This document shows, in pieces, positions 24,382 through 31,809 of a stretch of DNA of 31,809 bases. The position numbers and the translations under genes were made by a program. The notes under the pieces are model-generated. The model had not been told where the DNA came from. It made no database searches and saw nothing but the letters and a program-made list of their open reading frames with translations. Origin of the DNA: Bacteroidia bacterium (GTDB lineage: Bacteria; Bacteroidota; Bacteroidia; Bacteroidales; CAJPTX01). The stretch covers positions 1-31,809 of the forward strand of contig CAJPTS010000001.1 in the NCBI GenBank assembly GCA_905373625.1. Direction: 5' to 3'. Every line of letters starts with the position of its first letter. Position 1 is the first letter of the stretch.

Positions 24382-25311
24382 TTAGAAGGATTCTTCGTCA
24401 AAAAAGATCTCATTACTCTCCGCAGCATAGCCTTCTACAGGGAGTTCAGATTCGGGGATGCGAACAACAAATAGTGCTCCTTTCCCCAATTCGCTCTCGA
24501 CGGTGATTGAGCCTTCCAAGAGGTCTAAAATGGCTTTACTAACAGAGAGCCCCAAGCCGTGCCCCCTATTAACCGAGTTGATACCATTGTCGCCTCGTGC
24601 AAACCGATCAAATATTATCTTCTGTCTGTCTTCCGCGATGCCCACGCCGTAGTCCTTGACGTCAAAAGTCAACACCCCGTTTTCTATGTTTAGCGTAAGG
24701 TCTATAACGCCATTTTCATAGCTAAAATTTATGGCATTGTTCAGAAGGTTGGCCATGATGAGTTTCACGTAAAGCGGATCTGTTTTGAACGCCATTCCCG
24801 CTTCTTTTGACGGGCTGGTATCTTTGAAATTTACCATCAGGCGTTTTTTACGAAGCTCGTAACGGAAACTATCTAACAGTCCGTCTACAAGGGCGAGGAT
24901 ATCTACGTTGAGTACTTCGGGCGATTGCTCGCCTGCCTCTATCTTCGCCGCGAAAAAGATATTTCGGAACTGAAAGTCTAGACTAAAAGCCTCGGCATGT
25001 ATCAGCGCCACCATCTGAATCACCTTCTTCCATGCCTCTTTATCTACCGAGAGGATCGCGCGTGAGAGCCCCAAGATGGAGGTAAAGGGGTTCATGATTT
25101 CATTCGTGATATTGCTTATAAAGTGACTTTTGAGCGATTCCGACTCCTCCAACTTCTGGTTGACGTGGCGCAACTCGGCATTCAGAACCGTGAGCTCTTC
25201 TACGGTCTGGTTATTGCGCGTGATACGGCGACGCAGCTCCTCGAGCAGTTCGGTATCTGAGAGGCGCGTACAAACTTCGCCATCTATCTTGTCGTTCGAC
25301 TGATTGTCCAT
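24382..25311 (-). CDS. Histidine-kinase-like protein lacking the phosphoacceptor histidine
   Basis: A 309-residue soluble protein built like a histidine kinase: an N-terminal coiled-coil stretch (about 20-60), a dimerisation-like helix pair (60-125), and a HATPase domain with N box ANLLNNAINFS (187-197), G1 DYGVGI (220-225), F box FDRF (234-237) and G2 GHGLGL (250-255). All ATP-binding motifs look intact. In the H box the usual S-H-E-I-R-T-P is replaced by T-N-E-I-M-N-P, so the phosphoacceptor position is Asn70 (codon AAT at 25104-25102). His63 lies seven residues earlier in KSHF and is not the usual acceptor. There is no transmembrane segment, sensor domain or receiver. It lies between cheR and cheD, so it is probably a dedicated part of the chemosensory system, perhaps an ATP-binding scaffold or a partner of another kinase. 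Its biochemical role is unknown. Confidence 0.85.
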   Translation of the reverse strand: MDNQSNDKIDGEVCTRLSDTELLEELRRRITRNNQTVEELTVLNAELRHVNQKLEESESLKSHFISNITNEIMNPFTSILGLSRAILSVDKEAWKKVIQMVALIHAEAFSLDFQFRNIFFAAKIEAGEQSPEVLNVDILALVDGLLDSFRYELRKKRLMVNFKDTSPSKEAGMAFKTDPLYVKLIMANLLNNAINFSYENGVIDLTLNIENGVLTFDVKDYGVGIAEDRQKIIFDRFARGDNGINSVNRGHGLGLSVSKAILDLLEGSITVESELGKGALFVVRIPESELPVEGYAAESNEIFFDEESF

Positions 25312-25331
25312 TCGTTACTATCTTTTTCGCT

Positions 25332-26201
25332 TTATATCTTCCGAAATATGGTGGGGCGTACGGGTTGCAAGGGGAGCGTCATGTTCATAATAGACTCTGA
25401 GTGCCCGAGAAAGAAGTAGCCCCCTTGTTTAAGCTTTGTGCACAATTTGCCAATTACTTTTTCTTGTGTTTGCCGATCAAAATAAATCAGGACGTTACGA
25501 CAGAAGACAACATCAAAGACCTCGTTGATAGAATACGTCTCGTCCATAAAGTTCATGCGCTGCACCTTGACGTGTCTTCGTAACTCGGGCACAACCCGCA
25601 CCGTGGGGTTCTCTCGATCCTTACTGCGGAGAAAATAGCGGTGCAAGATATCTATCGGCAGTCCCTCAACCTTATCCATCTTATAAACAGCATTCTCCGC
25701 CATCTTCAGCACTTTAGTGCTTAGGTCGGTACCCATGATGCTATAGTCATGCAGAACGCCTTTCGTTCGGCAGTATTCGGCAATTGTCATGGCAATGGTA
25801 TAAGGCTCCTCGCCACTAGAGCACGCTGCGCTCCAAATCTTGATGGGTCGTGCTCCAGCCTCACCGTAGTGTGCAGGCAGAACCGTATCGCGTAGGAAGT
25901 CAAAATGCACGGGTTCGCGAAAGAAGTCCGTTTTATTCGTACTCACCACGTCTAGCATCTGTATAAGCTCTTCTTGCTTGCCGCGCTCGCTCATCAGATA
26001 CTCGATGTACTCCTTGAACGAGTCCATTTGTAGCTCTCGCAGTCGTTTCTGCAACCTACTTTGTAGCATAATGCGTTTTGCAGGTGGCATTTTAATACCC
26101 GCGACGTTGTAGATAAAGGCACTCAGGCGTGCGAACTCCGCGTCGCTCAACTGCGCTCGGTAGCTGCTCGGGAAGGTCAGTAGCTGATCGTGATCTGGCA
26201 T
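25332..26201 (-). CDS. cheR: Chemotaxis protein-glutamate methyltransferase CheR
   Basis: CheR uses S-adenosylmethionine to methylate glutamates of chemoreceptors, opposing CheB. The 289-residue protein has the N-terminal all-helical domain (about 15-90, with KRIMLQSRLQKRLRELQ), the VSTNKTDFFREP segment, the SAM-binding loop IWSAACSSGEEPYT (122-135), MGTDLS, and FCRNVLIYFD followed by GGYFFLGHSES. A good purine-rich site (AAAGGAAGAGGG) precedes the ATG at 26201. There is no TPR tail. It sits in mid-operon between cheW and the kinase-like gene. Confidence 0.96.
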   Translation of the reverse strand: MPDHDQLLTFPSSYRAQLSDAEFARLSAFIYNVAGIKMPPAKRIMLQSRLQKRLRELQMDSFKEYIEYLMSERGKQEELIQMLDVVSTNKTDFFREPVHFDFLRDTVLPAHYGEAGARPIKIWSAACSSGEEPYTIAMTIAEYCRTKGVLHDYSIMGTDLSTKVLKMAENAVYKMDKVEGLPIDILHRYFLRSKDRENPTVRVVPELRRHVKVQRMNFMDETYSINEVFDVVFCRNVLIYFDRQTQEKVIGKLCTKLKQGGYFFLGHSESIMNMTLPLQPVRPTIFRKI

Positions 26202-26232
26202 ATTTGCCCTCTTCCTTTACGGCGGTTAACGT

Positions 26233-26772
26233 CTAAGCTTCGGGTGCGGCTGAGGTTTCAACACTGTCCTTTACAAGTGACTCTGATTCCAACGTCTTGT
26301 TGGTCAGGTCTATCAGATCTTCGCTACTAAATACCTCGTCCATGTTCAAGATCATGATAAACTTGTCATTGATGTTTGCCACTCCTTCTATGAACTCCGA
26401 ACGGTATTTGTTGCCCAGAGACGGTGGCGGCATAATCTGGTCGTGCTCAATCTCTATGACGGCTTGAACCGAGTCTACCAATGCGCCGACGTGTACAGAC
26501 TCACCCTCTAGGTCGATGTCCATAACCACGATACACGTGCTCGGGCTATACTCCGTGGGCGTCATACCGAACTTTATGCGGGTATCGATCACGGGCAGTA
26601 CGGAACCCCTGAGGTTTATGACTCCCGTCATATAATTGGGAGACTTCGGAACCTCGGTTATCTTGGTCATTTCCAATATGTTCAGCACCTTGCTCACGTG
26701 TGCTGCAAACTCCTCGTCGCCTAACTTAAACGTCAAGTAAGACGTTATCTTCGCAATATTCGTGTCACTCAT
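26233..26772 (-). CDS. cheW: Chemotaxis coupling protein CheW
   Basis: CheW bridges chemoreceptors and the CheA kinase. The 179-residue protein has the CheW fold: TFKLGDEEFAAHVSKVLNIL, then TGVINLRGSVLPVIDTR, which contains the conserved Asn-Leu-Arg-Gly segment, and VGALVDSVQAVIEI followed by the FIEGVANINDKFIMILNMDEV segment. A short acidic/serine tail of about 25 residues (ESESLVKDSVETSAAPEA) follows the domain and makes it a little longer than usual. It starts 17 bases after the cheA stop, with GAGAAG just before the ATG. Confidence 0.95.
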   Translation of the reverse strand: MSDTNIAKITSYLTFKLGDEEFAAHVSKVLNILEMTKITEVPKSPNYMTGVINLRGSVLPVIDTRIKFGMTPTEYSPSTCIVVMDIDLEGESVHVGALVDSVQAVIEIEHDQIMPPPSLGNKYRSEFIEGVANINDKFIMILNMDEVFSSEDLIDLTNKTLESESLVKDSVETSAAPEA

Positions 26773-26789
26773 CTTCTCAACGATTGTTA

Positions 26790-28922
26790 TTATTTCTCCT
26801 CATGCCCCATCTGAACAGCACCCATGCTAAACTCTTCTTTTGCCGTGAAGTGCTTGATTATTCTATTCGTATCCATCACCAGTGCCACCGTACCATCGCC
26901 CAGTATTGTAGCGCCCGAGATCATATCTTGGTTCTTGTAATGCCGCCCGAGAGGTTTCAACACTGCTTGGTATTCGCCAACCACCGTATCTACGACGAAG
27001 CCGACTTTCCGCTCTTCAAAGTGTACCACGATCACCTGCTCCATGGTAAGCGAGGTCTCGGGCAGGTTAAACTCCTTACGCAAATTGAAGAAGGGGATCT
27101 GCTTACCATCTAGTACCACTACGTCGTTGAACTGATTTACCACCTTTGTGTGTTCTACGGCGTAGATCTTATCTACCGCCGAGAGCGGGATTACGTACGA
27201 GGTCTCGTCTACCTTGACCAGCAGCCCGTCAATAATCGAGAGCGTGAGAGGTAACTTGATTGTAATGGTCGTACCCACGCCGCGTTCTGAGTCTATTTCT
27301 ACCTCGCCGCGTAATTCTGAGATCTTACGTTTTACCACGTCCATGCCTACGCCGCGTCCTGACACGTCGGTAACGCTTTTGGCGGTACTAAAGCCAGGCA
27401 TGAAGACCAGATCGAGGGTCTCGCGTTTAGAGAGCTTCCGGTCGGCAGCTATTATACCTTTTTCCACCGCTTTGTTATGCACGGCCACGGGATCAATCCC
27501 AGCGCCGTCGTCCGATACCTGTATCAGAACATTTGTGCCCGAATAAAAGGCCTTTAGTCTGACAGTACCCTGACGCGGTTTCCCCATCTTCTCGCGTGTG
27601 GCAGCATCTTCGATACCGTGATCCAGACTATTGCGGAGAATATGTAATAGCGGATCTGCAAGTCCCTCTATAATTGTCTTATCTAGCTCAGTATCTGCAC
27701 CTTCTGTAATAAAGCGGACGTCTTTGTTTAAGCCCTGTGACAGATCACGCACCAGACGATGAAAACGTGTAATAAGATTTTCGATCGGGATGAGCACTAT
27801 GCTAAATGCTATGTCGCGCAGTTGCCGACTTAACTTTTGCACGTTCTCTGAGATGACGGTTAGTCCTGGCAAATCGTTCTCCTCGGCAAAAAGAGTGAGG
27901 CGCGCTTGCGTTGTTACCAGCTCTGAGACGAGATTCATTAACTCGTCGAGCTTTTCAGAGGCAACGCGTATAGAAGAAATGGCAACATTTTTAGCCGCAT
28001 TTTGCCGTGTGGCGGGAGCAGCCGTTGCGGTAGTTTCCACTTGCGCAGGCTCAACCTTAGATGGGAGGATTTTGCGGATCGCCTCTAGGTCTGGCTCGGT
28101 CTGTTTAGCCCACAGATCTTCCAGATCTGCTACAAAGCGGGTATTATCTAACAGATTGCCGCTCTCTAAGCGCTCAATTTTCAGATCCGAATCACTCTCT
28201 ACAAAGATAAAGACGTCATCGATGGCATTCTGCCCCTTATCGGTCGCGAGGATAATCTCCCAAGAAGTGTAGCAGAACGAAGGCTCAATCTCGGCGAGTG
28301 GGGGGATTTTTTCAAAGTGCACCTTAATTTTAGCCTTTCCCAACGCTTGCACCTCGTCTACTTGGTAGAGCGGGTTCGTCCCATTATTAAAGATGTCTGT
28401 AACAGGCGCATAGCGGATGAAGAAGGTCTCAAATGCTCCTTTGTCCTCGTCAGCCGCGGCTGGTTGCGTAGGAGCAGTACCTGCTTTTTTTGGCGCTTCT
28501 GCGGGGGCAGGTTTCTTTTCAGTGGGAACGGATCGCCCCTCTATTATAGCGTCCATTTGTTGCATAAGCGCTTCTTGTTCTTGCATGAGCGCAGCACTCT
28601 CGTTCCCCGCCTCGTCTAGCAAATTCTTAAGGTGATCTACCGAACGGAGTGTGACGTCGAGCGTAGCTTGGGTGACCTCTCGCTGATTGCTTCGCACCTG
28701 ATCATAAATCGTTTCCATGTGATGGGTAAAACGATCGATCTGCTCGAAGCCGAACATGCTACTGTTCCCCTTGAGAGTATGCATGATGCGGAAGATCCGC
28801 TGCACGATGTCGGCGTCGTGGGTGTTGTCCTCGAGCTCGAGAACCGCCTTTTCTAGGTCATCAATGAGGTCTACCGCCTCCTCGATGAATTTCTTCTTGA
28901 AATTATCCAAACTAGCGTCCAT
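26790..28922 (-). CDS. cheA: Chemotaxis histidine kinase CheA
   Basis: CheA autophosphorylates and passes phosphate to CheY and CheB. In the 710-residue protein, P1 (HPt) is about 1-105 with phosphorylated H48 in RIMHTLKGNSSMFGF. A proline/alanine linker (132-157) leads to a roughly 160-255 domain (FETFFIRYAPVTDIFNNGTN), which is not the E. coli P2 but resembles the intermediate domain seen in some myxobacterial-type CheA proteins. P3 dimerisation is about 318-385 (EKLDELMNLVSELVTTQARL). P4 holds the N box HILRNSLDHGIED (427-439), G1 DDGAGI (471-476) and G2 GRGVGMD (522-528). P5, the CheW-like regulatory domain, covers about 565-700. The start ATG overlaps the cheY stop by one base (TGATG), so translation is probably coupled. 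No receiver domain is fused. Confidence 0.96.
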   Translation of the reverse strand: MDASLDNFKKKFIEEAVDLIDDLEKAVLELEDNTHDADIVQRIFRIMHTLKGNSSMFGFEQIDRFTHHMETIYDQVRSNQREVTQATLDVTLRSVDHLKNLLDEAGNESAALMQEQEALMQQMDAIIEGRSVPTEKKPAPAEAPKKAGTAPTQPAAADEDKGAFETFFIRYAPVTDIFNNGTNPLYQVDEVQALGKAKIKVHFEKIPPLAEIEPSFCYTSWEIILATDKGQNAIDDVFIFVESDSDLKIERLESGNLLDNTRFVADLEDLWAKQTEPDLEAIRKILPSKVEPAQVETTATAAPATRQNAAKNVAISSIRVASEKLDELMNLVSELVTTQARLTLFAEENDLPGLTVISENVQKLSRQLRDIAFSIVLIPIENLITRFHRLVRDLSQGLNKDVRFITEGADTELDKTIIEGLADPLLHILRNSLDHGIEDAATREKMGKPRQGTVRLKAFYSGTNVLIQVSDDGAGIDPVAVHNKAVEKGIIAADRKLSKRETLDLVFMPGFSTAKSVTDVSGRGVGMDVVKRKISELRGEVEIDSERGVGTTITIKLPLTLSIIDGLLVKVDETSYVIPLSAVDKIYAVEHTKVVNQFNDVVVLDGKQIPFFNLRKEFNLPETSLTMEQVIVVHFEERKVGFVVDTVVGEYQAVLKPLGRHYKNQDMISGATILGDGTVALVMDTNRIIKHFTAKEEFSMGAVQMGHEEK

Positions 28923-29287
28923 CAGCGAAGAACTTTTTGGAGTGCTGCAATGAGTTTTGCAGGCACAAAAGGTTTAATAATCCACCCTGTCGCCCCTGCT
29001 TCCTTCGCCTCCATCTTCTTCGCAGTCTGCGACTCGGTTGTAAGGAACAGAATCGGGATGCGCTGATAGGCTTCCATGGCTCTCACGTGCTTAATGAGCG
29101 TAATGCCGTCCATCTCGGGCATGTGTAGGTCGGTAATAATCATATCGATCTCACGCCCGTCAAGGTATTTAAGGGCATCCGTGCCATCGTTGGCCACCAG
29201 TACCTCGAAGCCTTCGTTTTCCAAGGTAAAACTCACGACCTCGCGAATGCTCTCAGAATCGTCTACTATCAAAATCTTCTTTGGCAT
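28922..29287 (-). CDS. cheY: Single-domain response regulator CheY
   Basis: A 121-residue stand-alone receiver that carries the CheA signal to its target. The acidic pocket D9-D10, phosphoacceptor D53 (MIITDLHMPEMDG), T83 (LFLTTES) and K105 (IIKPF) are all present. Immediate linkage to cheA, by a one-base stop/start overlap, marks it as the dedicated CheY of this pathway. There is no output domain. In an organism with type IX secretion genes and no flagellar genes in sight, the target is likely not a flagellar switch; a gliding or pilus motor is possible but not shown. Confidence 0.94.
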   Translation of the reverse strand: MPKKILIVDDSESIREVVSFTLENEGFEVLVANDGTDALKYLDGREIDMIITDLHMPEMDGITLIKHVRAMEAYQRIPILFLTTESQTAKKMEAKEAGATGWIIKPFVPAKLIAALQKVLR

Positions 29288-29296
29288 CGTATTCTT

Positions 29297-29629
29297 TTAT
29301 TTCGTGGCCGAGGCCGCTGAGCCCAACCAACGTGAAAAACCAGTATTACGCATCAATTGCTCCAGCTCGTCGGGGAGCGTAATCTTGACTTCAAGTGCCT
29401 CGCCGCGCTCCTGCATGGCGTTTTCCAAGCTCCACAACAACTGTAAGAAGCCCAAATCTATGGTGCTTACTTCTTTTAGTTCTACTGATAGACGTTTATA
29501 TTTATCAGCCGCCTCACGAAAGAAGCGCACGATCTGCTCGATGTTGTCAAGAGACAAATTCCCTTGCAACAAAAGCGCACCGCTGCCCTTCTTCTTTCCG
29601 TCAGACATGTCTAGCTTTGCCGTCTTCAT
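29297..29629 (-). CDS. STAS-domain protein of the chemosensory operon
   Basis: A 110-residue STAS (anti-sigma-antagonist-like) protein. The core strand-helix pattern is clear: ALLLQGNLSLDNIEQIVRFF, then LSVELKEVSTIDLGFLQLLW and the helix ELEQLMRNTGFSRWLG. In SpoIIAA-type proteins a serine follows the Asp at the equivalent of D58; here it is Leu59, so control by serine phosphorylation at this site is ruled out. Small STAS proteins next to cheY and cheA are known elsewhere: CheS of Sinorhizobium meliloti, encoded just before cheY1-cheA, promotes phosphate drainage by binding CheA. The same place in the gene order here suggests a similar accessory role; this is an inference. An A-rich AGAAAGA lies before the ATG. 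Confidence 0.85.
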   Translation of the reverse strand: MKTAKLDMSDGKKKGSGALLLQGNLSLDNIEQIVRFFREAADKYKRLSVELKEVSTIDLGFLQLLWSLENAMQERGEALEVKITLPDELEQLMRNTGFSRWLGSAASATK

Positions 29630-29653
29630 ATTCTTTCTCGTGTATTATTTATT

Positions 29654-31468
29654 CTAGAACAACTCCAAGTCATCGTCGGGCGCAGCTTCCTCACTCTCGT
29701 CGCTTCCGCCCGTGAACTGGTCGTGTATTTTTCGTTCACTTTCCATGGTGTAGAGGTCGCGCACGGCGCTCATATCGCCATGTTCAGCCACATCCACCTC
29801 GGCACAGATCCGAGAGCTCATGGAAGAGAGACCGCGTACGATCTCGGCTATTACATTTTCAAAGAAGTCGTAATAACGGACTGCCGCGAGTGCAGACTGC
29901 GTCTCGTCGGAGATGGAGCGGCACGTCGCTTCAATCTTCTTGAGGAGCTGATTACTCTCTTGTTCTGTAGAGAGCAGGCGCTCGGAGAGGGAATGTGAGC
30001 GTTTTACGTTGAGCTGAACGTAATCCCACAGCAATTCGCTCTCGGCGAGTTTCTTGGCATAGCGTCCGAGACCGTCTATACTCTTTAACAAGATGGCATT
30101 TTGTACGCTGACGCTTTCCATATTCCGACGCATGGTGGTCAGCATCTCGTCCACTTGTAGCATGTAATGCTCAAAGTGACGCCCGAGGGTCTTCCGATAG
30201 GGGGTTAACATTACCTCTACTTGCGTAGAGAGACGGAAAAAAGTCTCGACATGAGTGCCGATACGTTTTTGTAACATCGCAGCGCCGTCTCGTATAAGCC
30301 CCACCTCGCGGCTACATTCGGGGAAGACTTCTAGCACACGTGCCAAGAGGGCGTCAGCGCGTTTGAACCGATCTACAAGATCTGTAATAGTGGAGCGCTG
30401 CTCGCGGTCGTCGTTATCATTCATCGTGCTCCGACAAATCGATGCCACCGATGTCATCTCCTTTGCAATGGTACGGAAATGCAGCGCAATAGCTTCGATC
30501 GCGGCTTGGTATTCCTTATTTGTGGCAAGAAGCTGTGCGGCTTGCAGGGTAGAGATGTCTCGAACCTGTACCAGTACCTGTGTCCACGCATTGGTGGACG
30601 CTTCTAGGTTTATCTGCATAAGGTCATCTAACAGCTTGATATGCGCCTGCTGGATGTGCTCCATTTTTTGGCGGATGATATCCTGATACTGTAAGCTGGT
30701 AATGACGTCTGCGATACTCTTTGCCACGCTATCACTTTTCGCACGGATGGCTGGCAGATTCAGGTTAGATTCCTTTTGCTTGGCATCAAAGAGCACTAAA
30801 CCCTGTTCTGTGAGCTCGGTTAGCGTTACGAGGCTGCGTAACCCGCGCCCTCCAATGAGCTCTATATGATGCAGGGAGTATTCGCACTCTTGTAGAAAAT
30901 TCTGGCTAAGCTTTTTCGTCTCTGTGATGTCATAGACGAAGTCTTCCCAGTCGCGGATCATCTGTTGGAAACCCGCCGAGTCAAAATTGTTCTGTAACAA
31001 TGGGGTACGAAAGCTTACTTCTAGAGCTATGAGCTCCATATTTAGAATTCCGAACTCATTGTTAATATGGCGGAGCGGGTATAGGTAGGCGCTCATCGCG
31101 TCCTGAAGGTCATGTACCAAACGAAGTGTTTCGTACTGTTGCTCCTTCATAGAGTCCAAACTCAGTTGTAACTCGGTGCGTCCCGCAGTAAGTTCCTCTT
31201 TGAGTTGTTCATTTTGTTCGTGGGAGAACAGTGCTAAAAGATTGGCAGCATCGGCAGATACACTTTTAGACTCCTTGTAGAAGTTCTTGAACTTGGCGTT
31301 GAGACCTAAAAAGTCGTCCGCAGAACACTGGTGCAGATCTTGTATTTTTTTATCCACATCTTGAAATAGGGAGACGATCTCCTCCACAGAACAGACCTCC
31401 GCTGGCTGTTCTGCTTGCTCTTTGTTCACAACCTCTTCTGTCGCCATTAGTATATCTTCTCGTATCAT
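29654..31468 (-). CDS. Large soluble helical chemosensory protein with CheZ-like DxxxQ motif and acidic C-terminal peptide
   Basis: A 604-residue, almost wholly helical, soluble protein at the head of the che operon. It has no signal peptide or membrane segment and lacks the chemoreceptor hairpin (no E-I-A-x-Q-T-N-L-L-A-L-N-A-A-I-E-A-A-like core), so it is not an MCP. Residues 259-272, LQYQDIIRQKMEHI, hold D263-x-x-x-Q267, the pattern of the CheZ phosphatase active site (QDLTGQ). A related segment at 530-543, RYYDFFENVIAEIV, has D534-x-x-x-N538, hinting at an internal duplication. The C-terminus, APDDDLELF, is acidic and ends in Phe, resembling the CheY-binding tail of CheZ (DDLLDSLGF). A role as CheY phosphatase or CheY-binding scaffold is plausible but inferred. 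The frame opens at ATG 31468; the ATG at 31447 (residue 8) has GAGAAG eight bases upstream and may be the true start. Confidence 0.8.
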   Translation of the reverse strand: MIREDILMATEEVVNKEQAEQPAEVCSVEEIVSLFQDVDKKIQDLHQCSADDFLGLNAKFKNFYKESKSVSADAANLLALFSHEQNEQLKEELTAGRTELQLSLDSMKEQQYETLRLVHDLQDAMSAYLYPLRHINNEFGILNMELIALEVSFRTPLLQNNFDSAGFQQMIRDWEDFVYDITETKKLSQNFLQECEYSLHHIELIGGRGLRSLVTLTELTEQGLVLFDAKQKESNLNLPAIRAKSDSVAKSIADVITSLQYQDIIRQKMEHIQQAHIKLLDDLMQINLEASTNAWTQVLVQVRDISTLQAAQLLATNKEYQAAIEAIALHFRTIAKEMTSVASICRSTMNDNDDREQRSTITDLVDRFKRADALLARVLEVFPECSREVGLIRDGAAMLQKRIGTHVETFFRLSTQVEVMLTPYRKTLGRHFEHYMLQVDEMLTTMRRNMESVSVQNAILLKSIDGLGRYAKKLAESELLWDYVQLNVKRSHSLSERLLSTEQESNQLLKKIEATCRSISDETQSALAAVRYYDFFENVIAEIVRGLSSMSSRICAEVDVAEHGDMSAVRDLYTMESERKIHDQFTGGSDESEEAAPDDDLELF

Positions 31469-31550
31469 TAACGGCGGGCAACTTTGGTTGTTTCTCTAAC
31501 GAGGGCTACGAAAGAAGATTTCTTTTAATTTTTTGACATTAGTCACAAAA

Positions 31551-31809
31551 ATGATCGACGCGCACTTTCTCGCCACGCATATTCCTCTTTTTCGTGGGCT
31601 TCCCCCCTTACAGCTTCTCCGAATAGCAAATGAGGTGGAAGTAAAGCACATCGCGCCTGGTATCAATTTCTCTTTAGGCGTTGTGCATTGTCATCCGTGT
31701 GCGTACTTGCTGAGTGGTTTTGTGGCAGTAAAAAATCCGTTAAGTAGTACGCCGTTTTTTGGCCCTTATCTTTTTTCCTCGGGGAAGTGGATCTTACTTA
31801 GCCATAATG
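31551..31809 (+). CDS. Partial cyclic-nucleotide-binding-domain (Crp/Fnr-like) protein, truncated by the window edge
   Basis: From the ATG at 31551 the frame stays open to the end of the window (86 codons). The start, HIPLFRGLPPLQLLRIANEV, has the spacing of the N-terminal helix of Crp/Fnr-type cyclic-nucleotide-binding domains (I-P-L-F-x-G-L...L). YLLSGFVAVKN fits the later Y-x-L-x-G-x-V-x-V strand. The DNA-binding part, if any, lies beyond the edge, so it could equally be another cNMP-domain protein. It is divergent from the chemosensory operon with an 82-base gap. No exact -7 promoter box was found in that gap on either strand. Confidence 0.6.
   Translation, partial: MIDAHFLATHIPLFRGLPPLQLLRIANEVEVKHIAPGINFSLGVVHCHPCAYLLSGFVAVKNPLSSTPFFGPYLFSSGKWILLSHN

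Noticed and set aside
27790..28272. Plus-strand frame of 160 codons opposite cheA, serine- and arginine-rich.
   Set aside because: Composition is that of reversed coding sequence; cheA is unambiguous on the other strand.
29654..31468. Possible soluble chemoreceptor (MCP) heading the che operon.
   Set aside because: The conserved receptor hairpin and methylation helices are missing; only general helical character is shared.
1..31809. CRISPR array, tRNA or rRNA gene, insertion sequence or prophage.
   Set aside because: No regularly spaced repeats, tRNA-like cloverleaf, rRNA core sequence, transposase or phage gene was recognised.

Overview
The window reads as part of a member of the Bacteroidota, probably a gliding or otherwise surface-active one. 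It carries a full-length SprA (the type IX secretion outer-membrane translocon), a PorP/SprF-family protein, a secreted protein with the gliding-motility-associated (CHU_C, type B) C-terminal sorting domain, the ruvA-sprA adjacency common in that phylum, and several good matches to the Bacteroidota -7 promoter box TAnnTTTG. The genus cannot be named from the sequence.

Layout, left to right. A long single-chain type IIG restriction-modification enzyme reads rightward (213-3995), preceded by a 22-bp perfect palindrome. A leftward block (7694-4294) encodes a secreted Ig-like protein, a secreted CHU_C-domain protein and a PorP/SprF protein; this looks like a T9SS cargo-and-anchor module. A leftward run nadC-nadA-AMP-dependent acyl ligase (11331-7777) covers the last two steps of quinolinate-dependent NAD synthesis plus an atypical adenylate-forming enzyme. 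Divergent from it, pdxA-ruvA-sprA-(unknown outer-membrane protein) reads rightward (11508-22118) as a probable operon. A small secreted beta-barrel protein (22647-22153) converges on it.

The right third (31468-22833) is one tightly packed leftward chemosensory operon: a large soluble helical protein with a CheZ-like motif, a STAS protein, CheY, CheA, CheW, CheR, a histidine-kinase-like protein lacking the phosphoacceptor histidine, CheD and CheB. No chemoreceptor and no flagellar gene lies in the window. A divergent, truncated cyclic-nucleotide-binding (Crp/Fnr-like) reading frame runs off the right edge.

How they may work together: CheA/CheW/CheY with the CheR/CheB/CheD adaptation enzymes form a complete signalling core. 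The unusual members (CheZ-like helical protein, Ser-less STAS protein, His-less kinase) are the most likely place for new biology. In a T9SS organism the output could be gliding or another surface behaviour, but nothing in the window links the two systems directly. All coordinates and motifs were read from the sequence; family assignments come from motif recognition without database searches.
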